Below are positions 1 to 39,961 of a stretch of DNA of 64,000 nt, piece by piece. The DNA comes from Leptoclinus maculatus. Its lineage: Eukaryota > Chordata > Actinopteri > Perciformes > Stichaeidae. Position 1 is the first letter of the stretch. Each line of letters starts with the position of its first letter. The stretch is taken from the NCBI GenBank assembly GCA_032191485.1, contig JAVDOI010000008.1, forward strand, positions 20,663,665 to 20,727,664. The letters are read 5' to 3'. The position numbers were made by a program, and so were the translations under genes. Under the pieces are notes generated by a model. That model did not search any database, had not been told where the DNA came from, and was given only the letters and a program-made list of their open reading frames with translations.

Positions 1-2220
1 CTGGTTGTCAGTAATTATCTGCTTACACAGCTCCACCTTCTCAAGCATTTCTTCCCCTGGACACTCAAGTTAAAATGCTTTATATTTATAACCATATATT
101 TTAACCGGAGGAAGGATTATAGCCATGAAACATCTGGATCCTCCAGGAAGTCCTTTTGTCCGCTGAACAGCGCTGGAGAAACGTAAGTAAAGTTTAATAC
201 AATGGAATCTAATTTAATCTGAGAAACATTTGATTTTCATGAGTTGTATTTAATCGGACGACTTACTTTCCTTGAGGTCATCGTCACTGACATTGACATG
301 GGAATTTGTGTATTTGGTTGTCTGCACTCTTTGTGGGTTTTGATTGCCTATTTATCTAACAACTTTGGTCATTTGATGCAGATATGAAGCTTTGTATGGG
401 TATGAAGAAAAAGTTATGATTTGGGCTGTTTTTTGTGGAATTGGGCTGGAAACTGGCATTCTGATCTGGCAACACTGTACTTTACAAAGGAAGGATTGAG
501 CCTCATGGATGGAGTTCTTTAGAAAAGACACACTTTCTCTTCGGCACAACGGCTAACAGCCAGAAAGAGCAGCAAGCATCATAGCAACAGCCTTGAGAGT
601 GACACATTGTCTTGGTGCATTGTTTTCTGTATTTACATTTGGTTAGGTAATAATGAGTGCGACAGAACACTCATTATCACTCATTTGTATTATTCTTGTT
701 TTTATTAAATATGTCCTTGTTAATATGTGATTAAAAACATTTGATGTCCTTTATCTTAATAAAGAATATTACCGTACATTTAACTTTCAATTTCTATTTT
801 CAATTATTTCAAACATTTAACAACAACAGTGCGATCCCTATAACTGTATTAAAGTGATTCAAATTAAGACAACTTTATTGATAACAGAACATTTCATTTT
901 CTCTATTACTAACATTACCTTGTTACTGTAGAGGGTCGAAAGAAACATCTGTTTGTATCGTGCCGACTCCTGACAGTTCAACCTGACTTGCTTCTACACT
1001 GAAAAACTCTGACACCGCCAACTTCAGGATGTTTTTAACTAGATAATCTGTCACATCATCATGACTATTTCACATGCAACAATAAACGCAACAAAAAAAA
1101 CGACCACATGACTACATTTGGCTAGGTGTGGGTTTGCCAAGACACCGTGACGCCTCCTCCTTTTGTGCAGCTGTAATGACAGGGCAATTATCTCTTATTT
1201 TATCTCTTATGTAATACTGACACTGTTGCCAGCCCACACTATTATACATTTAACATAACTATTGGATTAGCTAATGACCTATGTACACAAGCAGTGGCCT
1301 TACCCATCTCCACCTTTAGTACATGTTAGCTTTAGAGGCAGTCGGCTCACACCATTGCGTGACAATGATATCGAGCAAAAACAACAACAACACTTTTTGA
1401 AACAGGAGAGAGGATGACAGAAGGAACGCAGGCAGGGCCAGAGATTCACAAGGGGACATTTTGTTGTTAGTCGGGTGAAATTGCCGTGGTGATTAATTTA
1501 ATGAGGTATGTGATTGACAGGGAAGTTAGAAAACGTACCCCCGAATCTTGAATACAAAGTGTTGAAATGCGCCGCTGATGAAAATGCTTTCAGAGAAGAC
1601 ATTATCCTGTTCCTGGGCTAAAATACTTGAGTCATTTAATTTGATCAATGTCATTTAAGGTGAGTTATCTACAATATGTGACGATACATTCCCTTAAGCA
1701 GAGCAAAGGCCTGGTCCAAAAGCAGAGAGGTCGAAGCCTAGAGTGCAATAACAGACATATGAAATACAACAAGGTCAATTCCTGTGTTAGTGGTCAAGTA
1801 CGGTTACTTTTGCATCTTATTATCATGTCATCTATAATGCGGACTAATAAAGAAGCGATTATTTCGACTTCTGTGTTGAAAAAAGAGTTTGAATCAGCTT
1901 GAAATAGAATGCATGAAATTCTATGTCATCTTTGTATGACTGATATTATAAAATAAGCACTGCAAGTCAACAAGAGAGGACAGAGGATGGGAGGACGAGG
2001 GACTAGCGTGACAGCTTGACAATTTGAAGACACGGCTTTTGTTGTCTGAGTGACCCGTCACATCAGGCCGCTCCCAAGCTCGCCTTTATTCCAATAACCA
2101 GCCCACACAACAAACACAAGCACACCAATATTCAATATGCTTTTCTTTCAAGCAGAACTGAACGGCGGCATGTGATTGTTCCTCTCTACATGTCTCTGTC
2201 TCTGCCCCACACTCCCACTT
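1..2220. other. upstream intergenic DNA, no gene recognised
   Basis: I see no conserved protein in any frame; the longest open frames are under 90 codons and resemble nothing known to me. A strong donor-like GTAAGT sits at 181-186 after a short stretch containing an ATG that soon meets a stop. It could be the end of a non-coding exon of a neighbouring gene, but nothing else supports that. The stretch is AT-rich and looks like ordinary intergenic sequence. Confidence 0.5.
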
Positions 2221-2222
2221 AG

Positions 2223-2276
2223 TATATAAATGTCCCCCCATCCTTCCCAGGGTAACACTCTCACGGTCTGCTGCAG
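2223..2276 (+). promoter_or_regulatory. fcgbp: probable TATA promoter and non-coding exon 1 of the FCGBP-like gene
   Basis: A TATATAAA box at 2223-2230 stands about 1.76 kb upstream of the start codon. Some 25-30 bases downstream a transcription start near 2255 would give a very short 5' UTR exon ending CTGCAG at 2276, followed by the donor GTACAG. The next exon would begin at 3992, only two bases before the ATG, after a TCTCTATCAG acceptor. A TATA promoter with a tiny non-coding exon would suit a strongly regulated epithelial secretory gene, but that part is inference. The start site and the exon are not proved by the sequence alone. Confidence 0.45.
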
Positions 2277-3032
2277 GTACAGTATGGATGCTTCTGGTGA
2301 TAATAGTGGTGGTTGGGGTATTTCAACAGGGGATTACAGTATGACATTGGATTTTGGCTCATTTACTGAGAATCTTAGGTTTATGAAGTAAATATTTATA
2401 GTATATGAAGTAATAGAGTCCCCAGAAACTATGACTGTGGGTGATGAGATGCAGTTCATCGCTATCTGTCTACTACAGGTAGTTTCTCAACAAACAAAAA
2501 TATATGGTTGTTTAGCTTTGATGTTTTTAAGCTTGCTAACTTTGTCCTAAAAGCATGGAAAAAAATATTATTTCTCCATTATTTTGACTACACAGTGCAG
2601 GTTTTGTTAGTACTAAAATCAGCAGTAGACATGAGCATCTGAAAATGGAATCGTGAGCATTCTTTTTAATTATTTGTCTTTGTCTTTGGATGTTTTATGA
2701 AATGTTTCAGGATGTATTTGCAGTATTCTAGACCTGGCATGTATTCATTTGCAGTACCCTGTAAGCCAATAAGGGCTGGGTACAGTTGTATTAAAGATAA
2801 AATAATACAAATTTCAATCATTTCTTTAAGAATAGCCTACGCATTTCAACTGCAGGGCCTTACTTTACCAATACAATACAATACATATATCAGTCAAGGC
2901 TGCAGTCACATGCAGCTGACTGTAACATTTTTAAAATAATTGCTTGTAGTGACATCTCATACTTTATTACAGATTCATAGGCTCCATCAGGTAACCTTGG
3001 TGCATGTTTTTGTTCACATTATTACTGTATAG

Positions 3033-3830
3033 CAGGGGTATTCAATTAAAATTCAATGAGGTCCAGTTAGAGAGACTTTCTTCATGCAAAGGTCTGGAAC
3101 ATCACAGTAATGTCTAACTTGCGCTATGATTTAGTCCCATGTGTATTGAAGTAGCCAACAGTTGTAATAACGTCTGTATGTTGTCAACAACTGACTGTCA
3201 AATCAAATAAAGAAAGTTCAATTGAATAATATCTCAACAATATTTATTGTCAGTTTTCAAATTGAACTGGATGAATTATAAATAATACATAATCTAATAA
3301 TAAATTAATGTTCTCTCGTTTCAAGTAAAATAAGGGATGCATTTAAGATTAAATCACATAAAAGAAAGGTTTGAAAAATGCAATGCATTTTAAAATAAAT
3401 TACTTAATTTAAGAAAAATGAATTGAACTGAATTGCCCTGCAGCTTTAAATTCAATTCATGAAGCGTGAAGTGATGTCACCCAAAAAAACAACGATATTA
3501 TATTCTTCTCGTCTTCTAAAAAGAGAAATTTGTGTGCAGACTTCATGTGGTTATTGAAACCACTTCAGCTCTATTCTCTCTGTTAACATCATTGTTGGGA
3601 AGTGAATGAATGTATTAGGATTCTGATCATATTGGGCTCTTAGATTTATTTTCTGTTCCTTCATTTTGGATGCGAGTGGGTACGTTTGCTCAAAATATGT
3701 GTGCTTTGTCTCATAGTGGTGTTTCACATTACAGCTTTTAATAATCGCCACGGTCTTTGAACATATGAGACATCCTGTTTTGAACTGGCCGTTGGAAGAA
3801 TGAACATACAAGAGTCTGTCCATTCTTGGT
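3033..3830 (-). mobile_element. decayed hAT-type DNA transposon, N-terminal transposase remnant
   Basis: An open stretch on the minus strand (3551-3823) encodes a BED-type zinc-finger segment: a Cys-x2-Cys pair followed by an HHYETKH histidine pair. This is the N-terminal signature of hAT transposases of the ZBED/GTF2IRD2-like group in vertebrates. The plus strand at 3033 begins CAGGGGTATTCAATTAAAAT, which looks like the terminal inverted repeat of a fish hAT element. The catalytic region is absent between the two, so this is an internally deleted, inactive copy. It lies inside intron 1 of the FCGBP-like gene. The other terminus was not identified. Confidence 0.6.
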
Positions 3831-3993
3831 TAAGGACTCTGGTCTCTCTGTCCACATTTCTCTTTTTGGAGAACGTCATGAGAAATGACTACCATTAGCA
3901 TACTCAGTGCTTGAGTCCTCATTATGTAATATTATGTATTTTGGTTTAAAATTAATTTTTACCATTGTATATGTCTCTCTTTCTCTATCAGCT

Positions 3994-31678
<27,685 letters not shown>

Positions 31679-32200
31679 AACGGGAACCAATGTAGAACTT
31701 CATCTTCTCTTCATCTAAGAATATATCCAGCAATGTTGTGTTTATATTGTAAGCTATCTTTATCATTCTAACAGCTATATTCAGGTACACAAGCTACAGA
31801 TAATCTAGTTGTTCTGGCAAAATTCTTCTATCTATATTCTTCATAGGCCATTTCATATCTCACTCACAATATAGCATGTTTTCTGCAGTAATTCAATTTC
31901 TAAATGAAATAACCGCCTGCTAAAGCCTATATTTTAAAGTGCAATCAAATAATCGGCCAGCACTTCAAATTTATACAGGGTATTTTTAAATTGTTGTTCC
32001 TAAAATAGTTTTGACAAAAACTGAACATTCATGTAGGAATAGGAGTGTACAGTATGCAACAGTGATTGTTGTAACTGTGGATGATTACAGTATGTAATGT
32101 TTGTAAGTCACTTCTAACACATATACAGTACATTTCAGTCTTTACTAATCAATTATTTTCTAATGATCATTAAACGCATGTCAGCAACTTCCCCGTCTGT
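31679..32200 (+). other. fcgbp: 3' untranslated region of the FCGBP-like gene
   Basis: AT-rich sequence follows the TAG stop, with no open frame of note. It should run to a cleavage point near 32190, inferred from the poly(A) signal at 32169. A longer form reaching the AATAAA at 32440 is possible. Confidence 0.6.
32169..32174 (+). promoter_or_regulatory. fcgbp: probable poly(A) signal (ATTAAA)
   Basis: ATTAAA is followed about 20 bases later by a GT-rich stretch (CTGTTGTGTCTGTG, 32196-32209), the normal arrangement of signal and downstream element. A second candidate, AATAAA at 32440-32445, lies inside what looks like a dispersed repeat and has no comparable GT-rich element. Confidence 0.55.
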
Positions 32201-32510
32201 TGTGTCTGTGATTGACCCACATGCATATTGACCATTACCTTGCATCATTTCTACTCTATTCTAAAAATGATACACTGAGATACTGATCACTGAGCAGGTC
32301 CACTGTTATGATGAAGACACCTGCAGTGCTGGTCCTGAGTACTACAAGTTACACGCTACTTTATACTTGTGCTTTACTACATTTTAGAGAGAAATGTACT
32401 TGCCACTGCTATATTTGACATGATGCATTCTTAAAATCTAATAAAGGCTATATACATTTATTCCACATTAAAGCGGACAAGTCATGAGAACTCAATTATT
32501 CCCATTAGGC

Positions 32511-33620
32511 CACATGTGTCAAACTCAAGGCCCGCGGGCCGAATCCGGCCCGCCACGTCATTTTATGCGGCCCGCGAAGGCATATTTCCACCAGCAAAAA
32601 AAAAAAATGTATTAAAAAAAATTAAAAGTCATAATTATGATATATATATTTATTATCAAGTCTAATTTTTCATTAGTTTTTTTTGCTGCTGAAATGGGCT
32701 TCCATATAAAAGGCATATGATTGTCTTAAAATTAAACTCTATGCTGCTTCATCGTGTACGCTACAGTGACCATAAACTACATCTCCCACAATGCATGTTG
32801 AGTTTTTGACCCGCGAAATGACGGACTGCGGCCGCTAGTAGCGTTAACGTTAACTAAATCGGGTTTCCAACGAATTATTGAGTTGAAAATGTTTGAAAAA
32901 TAATCCCAACATGTCTAAGAAGAGGAACATTGATACAGAGGGAAGGACATTTAATGAAAGATGGGAAAGCGAATATATGTTTGTTCTTCAAGGAGAGAAA
33001 CCGGTCTGTATGCTATGCTATGCTATGAAGCAGTGTCGGTGATGAAAGAATACAATTTACGTCGGCATTTTGATACCAAACACGGAGCCAAGTATGCTAC
33101 ATTTAGCCTCCAAGAAAAACATCAACTTGTCCAAAAATGTAAAGGCAGACTCCAATCACAGCAGAACATATTCACAGAAGCTACAGACACAAATGATGCC
33201 GCTGTGAAAGCTTTATTGTGGCTGAAGAAACCGCCCGAGCTTCCAAGTCCTTTTCAGAGGGTGAAGGAGTCAGGGTCTGTGAGCAGGTGAGCCCCGACCA
33301 GGTACAGGCTTTTTACAAATGTCACTTTGTCAAGGAACACCATCGCAGACCGAGTTAAGGAACTAGCAGGCAATCTGACAACACAGCTAGCCGAGGAGTC
33401 GAGCAGCTACGTGGCTGTTTGGTTGATGAAAGCACAGACAACACGGACACAGCGCAACTGTCCATGTTTGTAAGCGGCTGAAGGCAGACTTGACTGTCAG
33501 TGAGGAGCTCTGGATGTAGCTGCCCTCCATGGAACGACGACGGGGAGGGACATTAGTGATGCAGTGGAGAGGTCCGTGAGTAAAACTGAATACCCTGGAG
33601 GAGTTGGTGGGGCTAAAGAA
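32511..33620 (+). mobile_element. hAT-type DNA transposon relic with frameshifted transposase N-terminus
   Basis: The left end carries TCAAACTCAAGGCCCGCGGG, the well-known terminal sequence of a vertebrate hAT (Charlie-like) group. An ATG at 32911 opens a transposase reading MSKKRN. A small duplicated TATGC-type slip near 33010 shifts the frame into the one encoding YEAVSVMKEYNLRRHFDTKH, the BED zinc finger. Later pieces (AGNLTTQLAEE, VDESTDNTD-like, AVERSVSKTEYP) appear in changing frames with stops and end near 33620. The catalytic core and the right terminus were not found. It is an inactive pseudogene. Confidence 0.75.
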
Positions 33621-34600
33621 AATGCTAAAAAGTATCAAAAAGAATATGAGTCCTGTGTTACACAGCACATTATAACTACCATAACTTTATTTAGTTATTC
33701 AGACACATAGAGAACTGCTCCAACGTGTCAGAACAGATTATAATTTCTACGTTTCTGAAATGGAATAATGTGTTACAAACATCAATAAACCGTTATAGCA
33801 TAACTTTATGAGTTTTAAGTGAAGTGACAGCACTGTAAGTTATTAGCTATTGTATGAAAGCTACTATAACACTCTTATAAGGACTTATGAATAGTATTTG
33901 ATGGCTGTGAGTGAAGTGTGAGACCAAATACAAATTCACAATGATGATCAGAGACATGTCAAGTCTTTATTTTCCAATAGTTGTAAATATGAATAAGCTG
34001 TGTATAAATTGATTCAACATTCATCTTTCTGGTGAAGTAAAGACACAGCTGATGGAATATTAACCATTTCAATTGCAGAAACTCTGTTTTGGTCCGATTC
34101 ATTATTAATGAAGGAATCCAGGAAAAACTAGGTTTGATTTGAGACCTCATGTTTCAGGAGTTCTCAGCCAAAACAGGAAGTGTTTTATAAAAGTCCTCAT
34201 GGTGGTGGTCTCCCATCAAAAAACATTTGTTCTCTTGTTCATGGCCCAACTTTGTACCAAATGTCATTGAAGTGTGTTGTGTTGTTTTTGAGATATCCTG
34301 GTAAACAACAGACAAACAAACAAACAGGACCAAATAGCCTCCGTACTGTCTGTGAAATATAGTATTGCCTTCATACAATGTGTTCGGTTTATGGGGAGCA
34401 GCTCTGTGTGTTTTTTTTTATTTGGTCTGATAGAAATAATAAATGATCAATTCAAGGCAATGCTTTCATCTGTTTCCCACATTATGAAGAAAAGAAACGA
34501 AAGTCTCTGATGTCAAATGAATATAATAATTAAATACAGGCTGACGTTGGTTTAACAACTTATAAGAAAAGAGATAAAAGAAGAGGCAGATTTTAAGGAG
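33620..34600. other. spacer between hAT relic and satellite array
   Basis: No gene is seen. The stretch at about 34150-34375, with TTTTTGAGATATCCTGGTAA followed by an ACAAACAAACAAAC run, resembles a common fish dispersed repeat. The rest is AT-rich sequence without a feature I can name. Confidence 0.45.
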
Positions 34601-34829
34601 CTTGCAGAACCTCCACCTACAGCCTTTGCCAGCAACCTGCAGTTGCCGCCTCCACCTGCAGATTCTGGCAGACAGTTGTAAAGTTAACCTTCAACTCTAG
34701 CCTCCACCAGCAACCTGAATCCTCTGCCTCCACCTAAGGATGAGGTTGCAGCCTTCTGGCAGAATCTGCAGCCTTCTCCACCTGCACATTCTGGCAGACA
34801 GCTGTAACTTAAACCTCCACCTCCATTCT

Positions 34830-34876
34830 CTGCCAGCAACCTGCATTTGCCGCCTCCACCTGCAGGTTGCTGGCAG
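34830..34876. repeat. perfect inverted repeat in the satellite monomer (example copy)
   Basis: CTGCCAGCAACCTGCA at 34830-34845 is the exact reverse complement of TGCAGGTTGCTGGCAG at 34861-34876, with a 15-base loop between. The same arrangement recurs every 79 bp in the adjacent copies (for example 34909-34955) and in the same monomer type across the array. It could form a 16-bp hairpin in single-stranded DNA or in RNA of either strand. Confidence 0.95.
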
Positions 34877-37800
34877 ACAGCTGTAACCTAAACCTCCACC
34901 TCCATTCTCTGCCAGCAACCTGCATTTGCCGTCTCCACCTGCAGGTTGCTGGCAGACAGCTGTAACCTAAACCTCCACCTCCATTGTCTGCCAGCAACCT
35001 GCATTTGCCGCCTCCACCTGCAGGTTGCTGGCAGACAGCTGTAACCTAAACCTCCACCTCCATTCTCTGCCAGCAACCTGCATTTGCCGCCTCCACCTGC
35101 AGGTTGCTGGCAGACAGCTGTAACCTAAACCTCCACCTCCATTCTCTGCAAGCAACCTGCAGTTGCCGCCTCCACCTGCAGATTCTGGCAGACAGTTGTA
35201 AAGTTAACCTTCAACTCTAGCCTCCACCAGCAACCTGAAGCCTCCGCCTCCACCTGCAGATTCTGGCAGACAGTTGTAACCTAAACCTCCAACTCCAGCC
35301 TCCACCAGCAACCTGCAGTTCCCTGCCTCCACCTGCAGGTTGCTTGCAGACAGCTGTAACCTAAATTTCCACTTTCAGCCTCCACCAGCAACCTGCAGCC
35401 ACTGCCTTCACCTAAGGTTCAGCAGCCTTCTGCCAGAATCTGCAGCAGCCTCCACCTACACATTCTGGTAGTACGCTATAACTAGAACCTCCACCTTCAG
35501 CCTCTGCCAGCAACCTGCATTTGCCGCCTCCACCTGCAGGTTGCTGGCAGACAGTTGTAAAGTTAACCTTCAACTCTAGCCTCCACCAGCAACCTGAAGC
35601 CTCCGCCTCCACCTGCAGATTCTGGCAGACAGTTGTAAAGTTAACCTTCAACTCTAGCCTCCACCAGCAACCTGAATCCTCTGCCTCCACCTAAGGATCA
35701 GGTTGCAGCCTTCTGCCAAAATCTGCAGCCTTCTCCACCTGCACATTCTGGCAGACAGCTGTAACCTAAACCTCCACCTCCATTCTCTGCCATTAACCTG
35801 CATTTGCCGCCTCCACCTGCAGGTTGCTGGCAGACAGCTGTAACCTAAACCTCCACCTCCATTCTCTGCCAGCAACCTGCATTTGCCGCCTCCACCTGCA
35901 GGTTGCTGGCAGACAGCTGTAACCTAAACCTCCACCTCCATTCTCTGCAAGCAACCTGCAGTTGCCGCCTCCACCTGCAGATTCTGGCAGACAGTTGTAA
36001 AGTTAACCTTCAACTCTAGCCTCCACCAGCAACCTGAATCTTCTGCCTCCACCTAAGGATCAGGTTGCAGCCTTCTGCCAAAATCTGCAGCCTTCTCCAC
36101 CTGCACATTCTGGCAGACAGCTGTAACCTAAACCTCCACCTCCATTCTCTGCCATTAACCTGCATTTGCCGCCTCCACCTGCAGGTTGCTGGCAGACAGC
36201 TGTAACCTAAACCTCCACCTCCATTCTCTGCCAGCAACCTGCATTTGCCGCCTCCACCTGCAGGTTGCTGGCAGACAGCTGTAACCTAAACCTCCACCTC
36301 CATTCTCTGCAAGCAACCTGCAGTTGCCGCCTCCACCTGCAGATTCTGGCAGACAGTTGTAAAGTTAACCTTCAACTCTAGCCTCCACCAGCAACCTGAA
36401 GCCTCCGCCTCCACCTGCAGATTCTGGCAGACAGTTGTAACCTAAACCTCCACCTCCAGCCTCTGCCAGCAACCTGCAGTTCCCTGCCTCCACCTGCAGG
36501 TTGCTTGCAGACAGCTGTAACCTACATTTCCACTTTCAGCCTCCACCAGCAACCTGCAGCCACTGCCTTCACCTAAGGTTCAGCAGCCTTCTGCCAGAAT
36601 CTGCAGCAGCCTCCACCTACACATTCTGGTAGTACGCTATAACTAGAACCTCCACCTTCAGCCTCTGCCAGCAACCTGCATTTGCCGCCTCCACCTGCAG
36701 GTTGCTGGCAGACAGCTGTAACCTAAACCTCCACCTCCATTCTCTGCCAGCAACCTGCATTTGCCGCCTCCACCTGCAGATTCTGGCAGACAGTTGTAAA
36801 GTTAACCTTCAACTCTAGCCTCCACCAGCAACCTGAAGCCTCCGCCTCCACCTGCAGATTCTGGCAGACAGTTGTAAAGTTAACCTTCAACTCTAGCCTC
36901 CACCAGCAACCTGAATCCTCTGCCTCCACCTAAGGATCAGGTTGCAGCCTTCTGCCAAAATCTGCAGCCTTCTCCACCTGCACATTCTGGCAGACAGCTG
37001 TAACCTAAACCTCCACCTCCATTCTCTGCCATTAACCTGCATTTGCCGCCTCCACCTGCAGGTTGCTGGCAGACAGCTGTAACCTAAACCTCCACCTCCA
37101 TTCTCTGCCAGCAACCTGCATTTGCCGCCTCCACCTGCAGGTTGCTGGCAGACAGCTGTTACCTAAACCTCCACCTCCATTCTCTGCAAGCAACCTGCAG
37201 TTGCCGCCTCCACCTGCAGATTCTGGCAGACAGTTGTAAAGTTAACCTTCAACTCTAGCCTCCACCAGCAACCTGAAGCCTCCGCCTCCACCTGCAGATT
37301 CTGGCAGACAGTTGTAACCTAAACCTCCACCTCCAGCCTCTGCCAGCAACCTGCAGTTCCCTGCCTCCACCTGCAGGTTGCTTGCAGACAGCTGTAACCT
37401 ACATTTCCACTTTCAGCCTCCACCAGCAACCTGCAGCCACTGCCTTCACCTAAGGTTCAGCAGCCTTCTGCCAGAATCTGCAGCAGCCTCCACCTACACA
37501 TTCTGGTAGTACGCTATAACTAGAACCTCCACATTCAGCCTCTGCCAGCAACCTGCATTTGCCGCCTCCACCTGCAGGTTGCTGGCAGACAGCTGTAACC
37601 TAAACCTCCACCTCCATTCTCTGCCAGCAACCTGCATTTGCCGCCTCCACCTGCAGGTTGCTGGCAGTCAACTGTTTCCTAAATCTCTGCCTACTGCCTC
37701 CACCTACAGTTCATGTTGCAGCCTTCTGCCAGAATCTGCAGCCGCCTCCACCTTCACATTCTGGTAAAAAGCTGCAACCAGAACCTCAACTTACAGCCTT

Positions 37801-39961
37801 TGCCGGCAACCTGCAGTTGCCGCCTCCACCTGCAGATTCTGGCAGACAGTTGTAAAGTTAACCTTCAACTCTAGCCTCCACCAGCAACCTGAATCCTCCG
37901 CCTCCACCTGCAGATTCTGGCAGACAGTTGTAAAGTTAACCTTCAACTCTAGCCTCCACCAGCAACCTGAATCCTCTGCCTCCACCTAAGGATCAGGTTG
38001 CAGCCTTCTGCCAGAATCTGCAGCCTTCTCCACCTGCACATTCTGGCAGACAGCTGTAACCTAAACCTCCACCTCCATTCTCTGCCAGCAACCTGCATTT
38101 GCCGCCTCCACCTGCAGGTTGCTGGCAGACAGCTGTAACCTAAACCTCCACCTCCATTCTCTGCCAGCAACCTGCATTTGCCGCCTCCACCTGCAGGTTG
38201 CTGGCAGTCAACTGTTTCCTAAAACTCTGCATACCGCCTCCACCTACAGTTCATGTTGCAGCCTTCTGCCAGAATCTGCAGCCTCCTCCACCTGCACATT
38301 CTGGTAAAAAGCTGCAACCAGAACCTCCACCTACAGCCTTTGCCAGCAACCTGCAGTTGCCGCCTCCACCTGCAGATTCTGGCAGACAGTTGTAAAGTTA
38401 ACCTTCAACTCTAGCCTCCACCAGCAACCTGAATCCTCTGCCTCCACCTAAGGATCAGGTTGCAGCCTTCTGCCAAAATCTGCAGCCTTCTCCACCTGCA
38501 CATTCTGGCAGACAGCTGTAACCTAAACCTCCACCTCCATTCTCTGCCAGCAACCTGCATTTGCCGCCTCCACCTGCAGGTTGCTGGCAGACAGCTGTAA
38601 CCTAAACCTCCACCTCCATTCTCTGCCAGCAACCTGCATTTGCCGCCTCCACCTGCAGGTTGCTGGCAGACAGCTGTAACCTAAACCTCCACCTCCATTC
38701 TCTGCAAGCAACCTGCAGTTGCCGCCTCCACCTGCAGATTCTGGCAGACAGTTGTAAAGTTAACCTTCAACTCTAGCCTCCACCAGCAACCTGAAGCCTC
38801 CGCCTCCACCTGCAGATTCTGGCAGACAGTTGTAACCTAAACCTTCACCTCCAGCCTCTGCCAGCAACCTGCAGTTCCCTGCCTCCACCTGCAGGTTGCT
38901 TGCAGACAGCTGTAACCTACATTTCCACTTTCAGCCTCCACCAGCAACCTGCAGCCACTGCCTTCACCTAAGGTTCAGCAGCCTTCTGCCAGAATCTGCA
39001 GCAGCCTCCACCTACACATTCTGGTAGTACGCTATAACTAGAACCTCCACCTTCAGCCTCTGCCAGCAACCTGCATTTGCCGCCTCCACCTGCAGGTTGC
39101 TGGCAGACAGCTTTAACCTCCACCTCTATTCTCTGCCAGCAACCTGCATTTGCCGCCTCCACCTGCAGGTTGCTGGCAGACAGCTGTAACCTAAACCTCC
39201 ACCTCCATTCTCTGCAAGCAACCTGCAGTTGCCGCCTCCACCTGCAGATTCTGGTAGACAGTTGTAAAGTTAACCTTCAACTCTAGCCTCCACCAGCAAC
39301 CTGAAGCCTCCGCCTCCACATGCAGATTCTGGCAGACAGTTTTAAAGTTAACCTTCAACTCTAGCCTCCACCAGCAACCTGAATCCTCTGCCTCCACCTA
39401 AGGATCAGGTTGCAGCCTTCTGCCAAAATCTGCAGCCTTCTCCACCTGCACATTCTGGCAGACAGCTGTAACCTAAACCTCCACCTCCATTCTCTGCCAT
39501 TAACCTGCATTTGCCGCCTCCACCTGCAGGTTGCTGGCAGACAGCTGTAACCTAAACCTCCACCTCCATTCTCTGCCAGCAACCTGCATTTGCCGCCTCC
39601 ACCTGCAGGTTGCTGGCAGACAGCTGTAACCTAAACCTCCACCTCCATTCTCTGCAAGCAACCTGCATTTGCCGCCTCCACCTGCAGATTCTGGCAGACA
39701 GTTGTAAAGTTAACCTTCAACTCTAGCCTCCACCAGCAACCTGAAGCCTCCGCCTCCACCTGCAGATTCTGGCAGACAGTTGTAACCTAAACCTCCACCT
39801 CCAGCCTCTGCCAGCAACCTGCAGTTCCCTGCCTCCACCTGCAGGTTGCTTGCAGACAGCTGTAACCTACATTTCCACTTTCAGCCTCCACCAGCAAACT
39901 GCAGCCACTGCCTTCACCTAAGGTTCAGCAGCCTTCTGCCAGAATCTGCAGCAGCCTCCAC

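Noticed and set aside
120..187. Exon of an upstream gene ending at the GTAAGT donor at 181
   Set aside because: The frame from the ATG stops after about 13 codons and no partner exon or conserved residues are visible.
3551..3823. Stand-alone minus-strand zinc-finger gene
   Set aside because: It matches only the N-terminal BED segment of hAT transposases and sits next to an hAT-like terminus; it is a transposon relic.
32440..32445. AATAAA as the main poly(A) signal of the gene
   Set aside because: It lies in a dispersed-repeat-like stretch without a GT-rich downstream element; the ATTAAA at 32169 fits better, though alternative use is possible.
32961..33290. Intact 109-residue BED zinc-finger gene
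   Set aside because: The open frame starts out of register with the original transposase start at 32911 and is joined to it only through a small duplication frameshift, with further breaks downstream.
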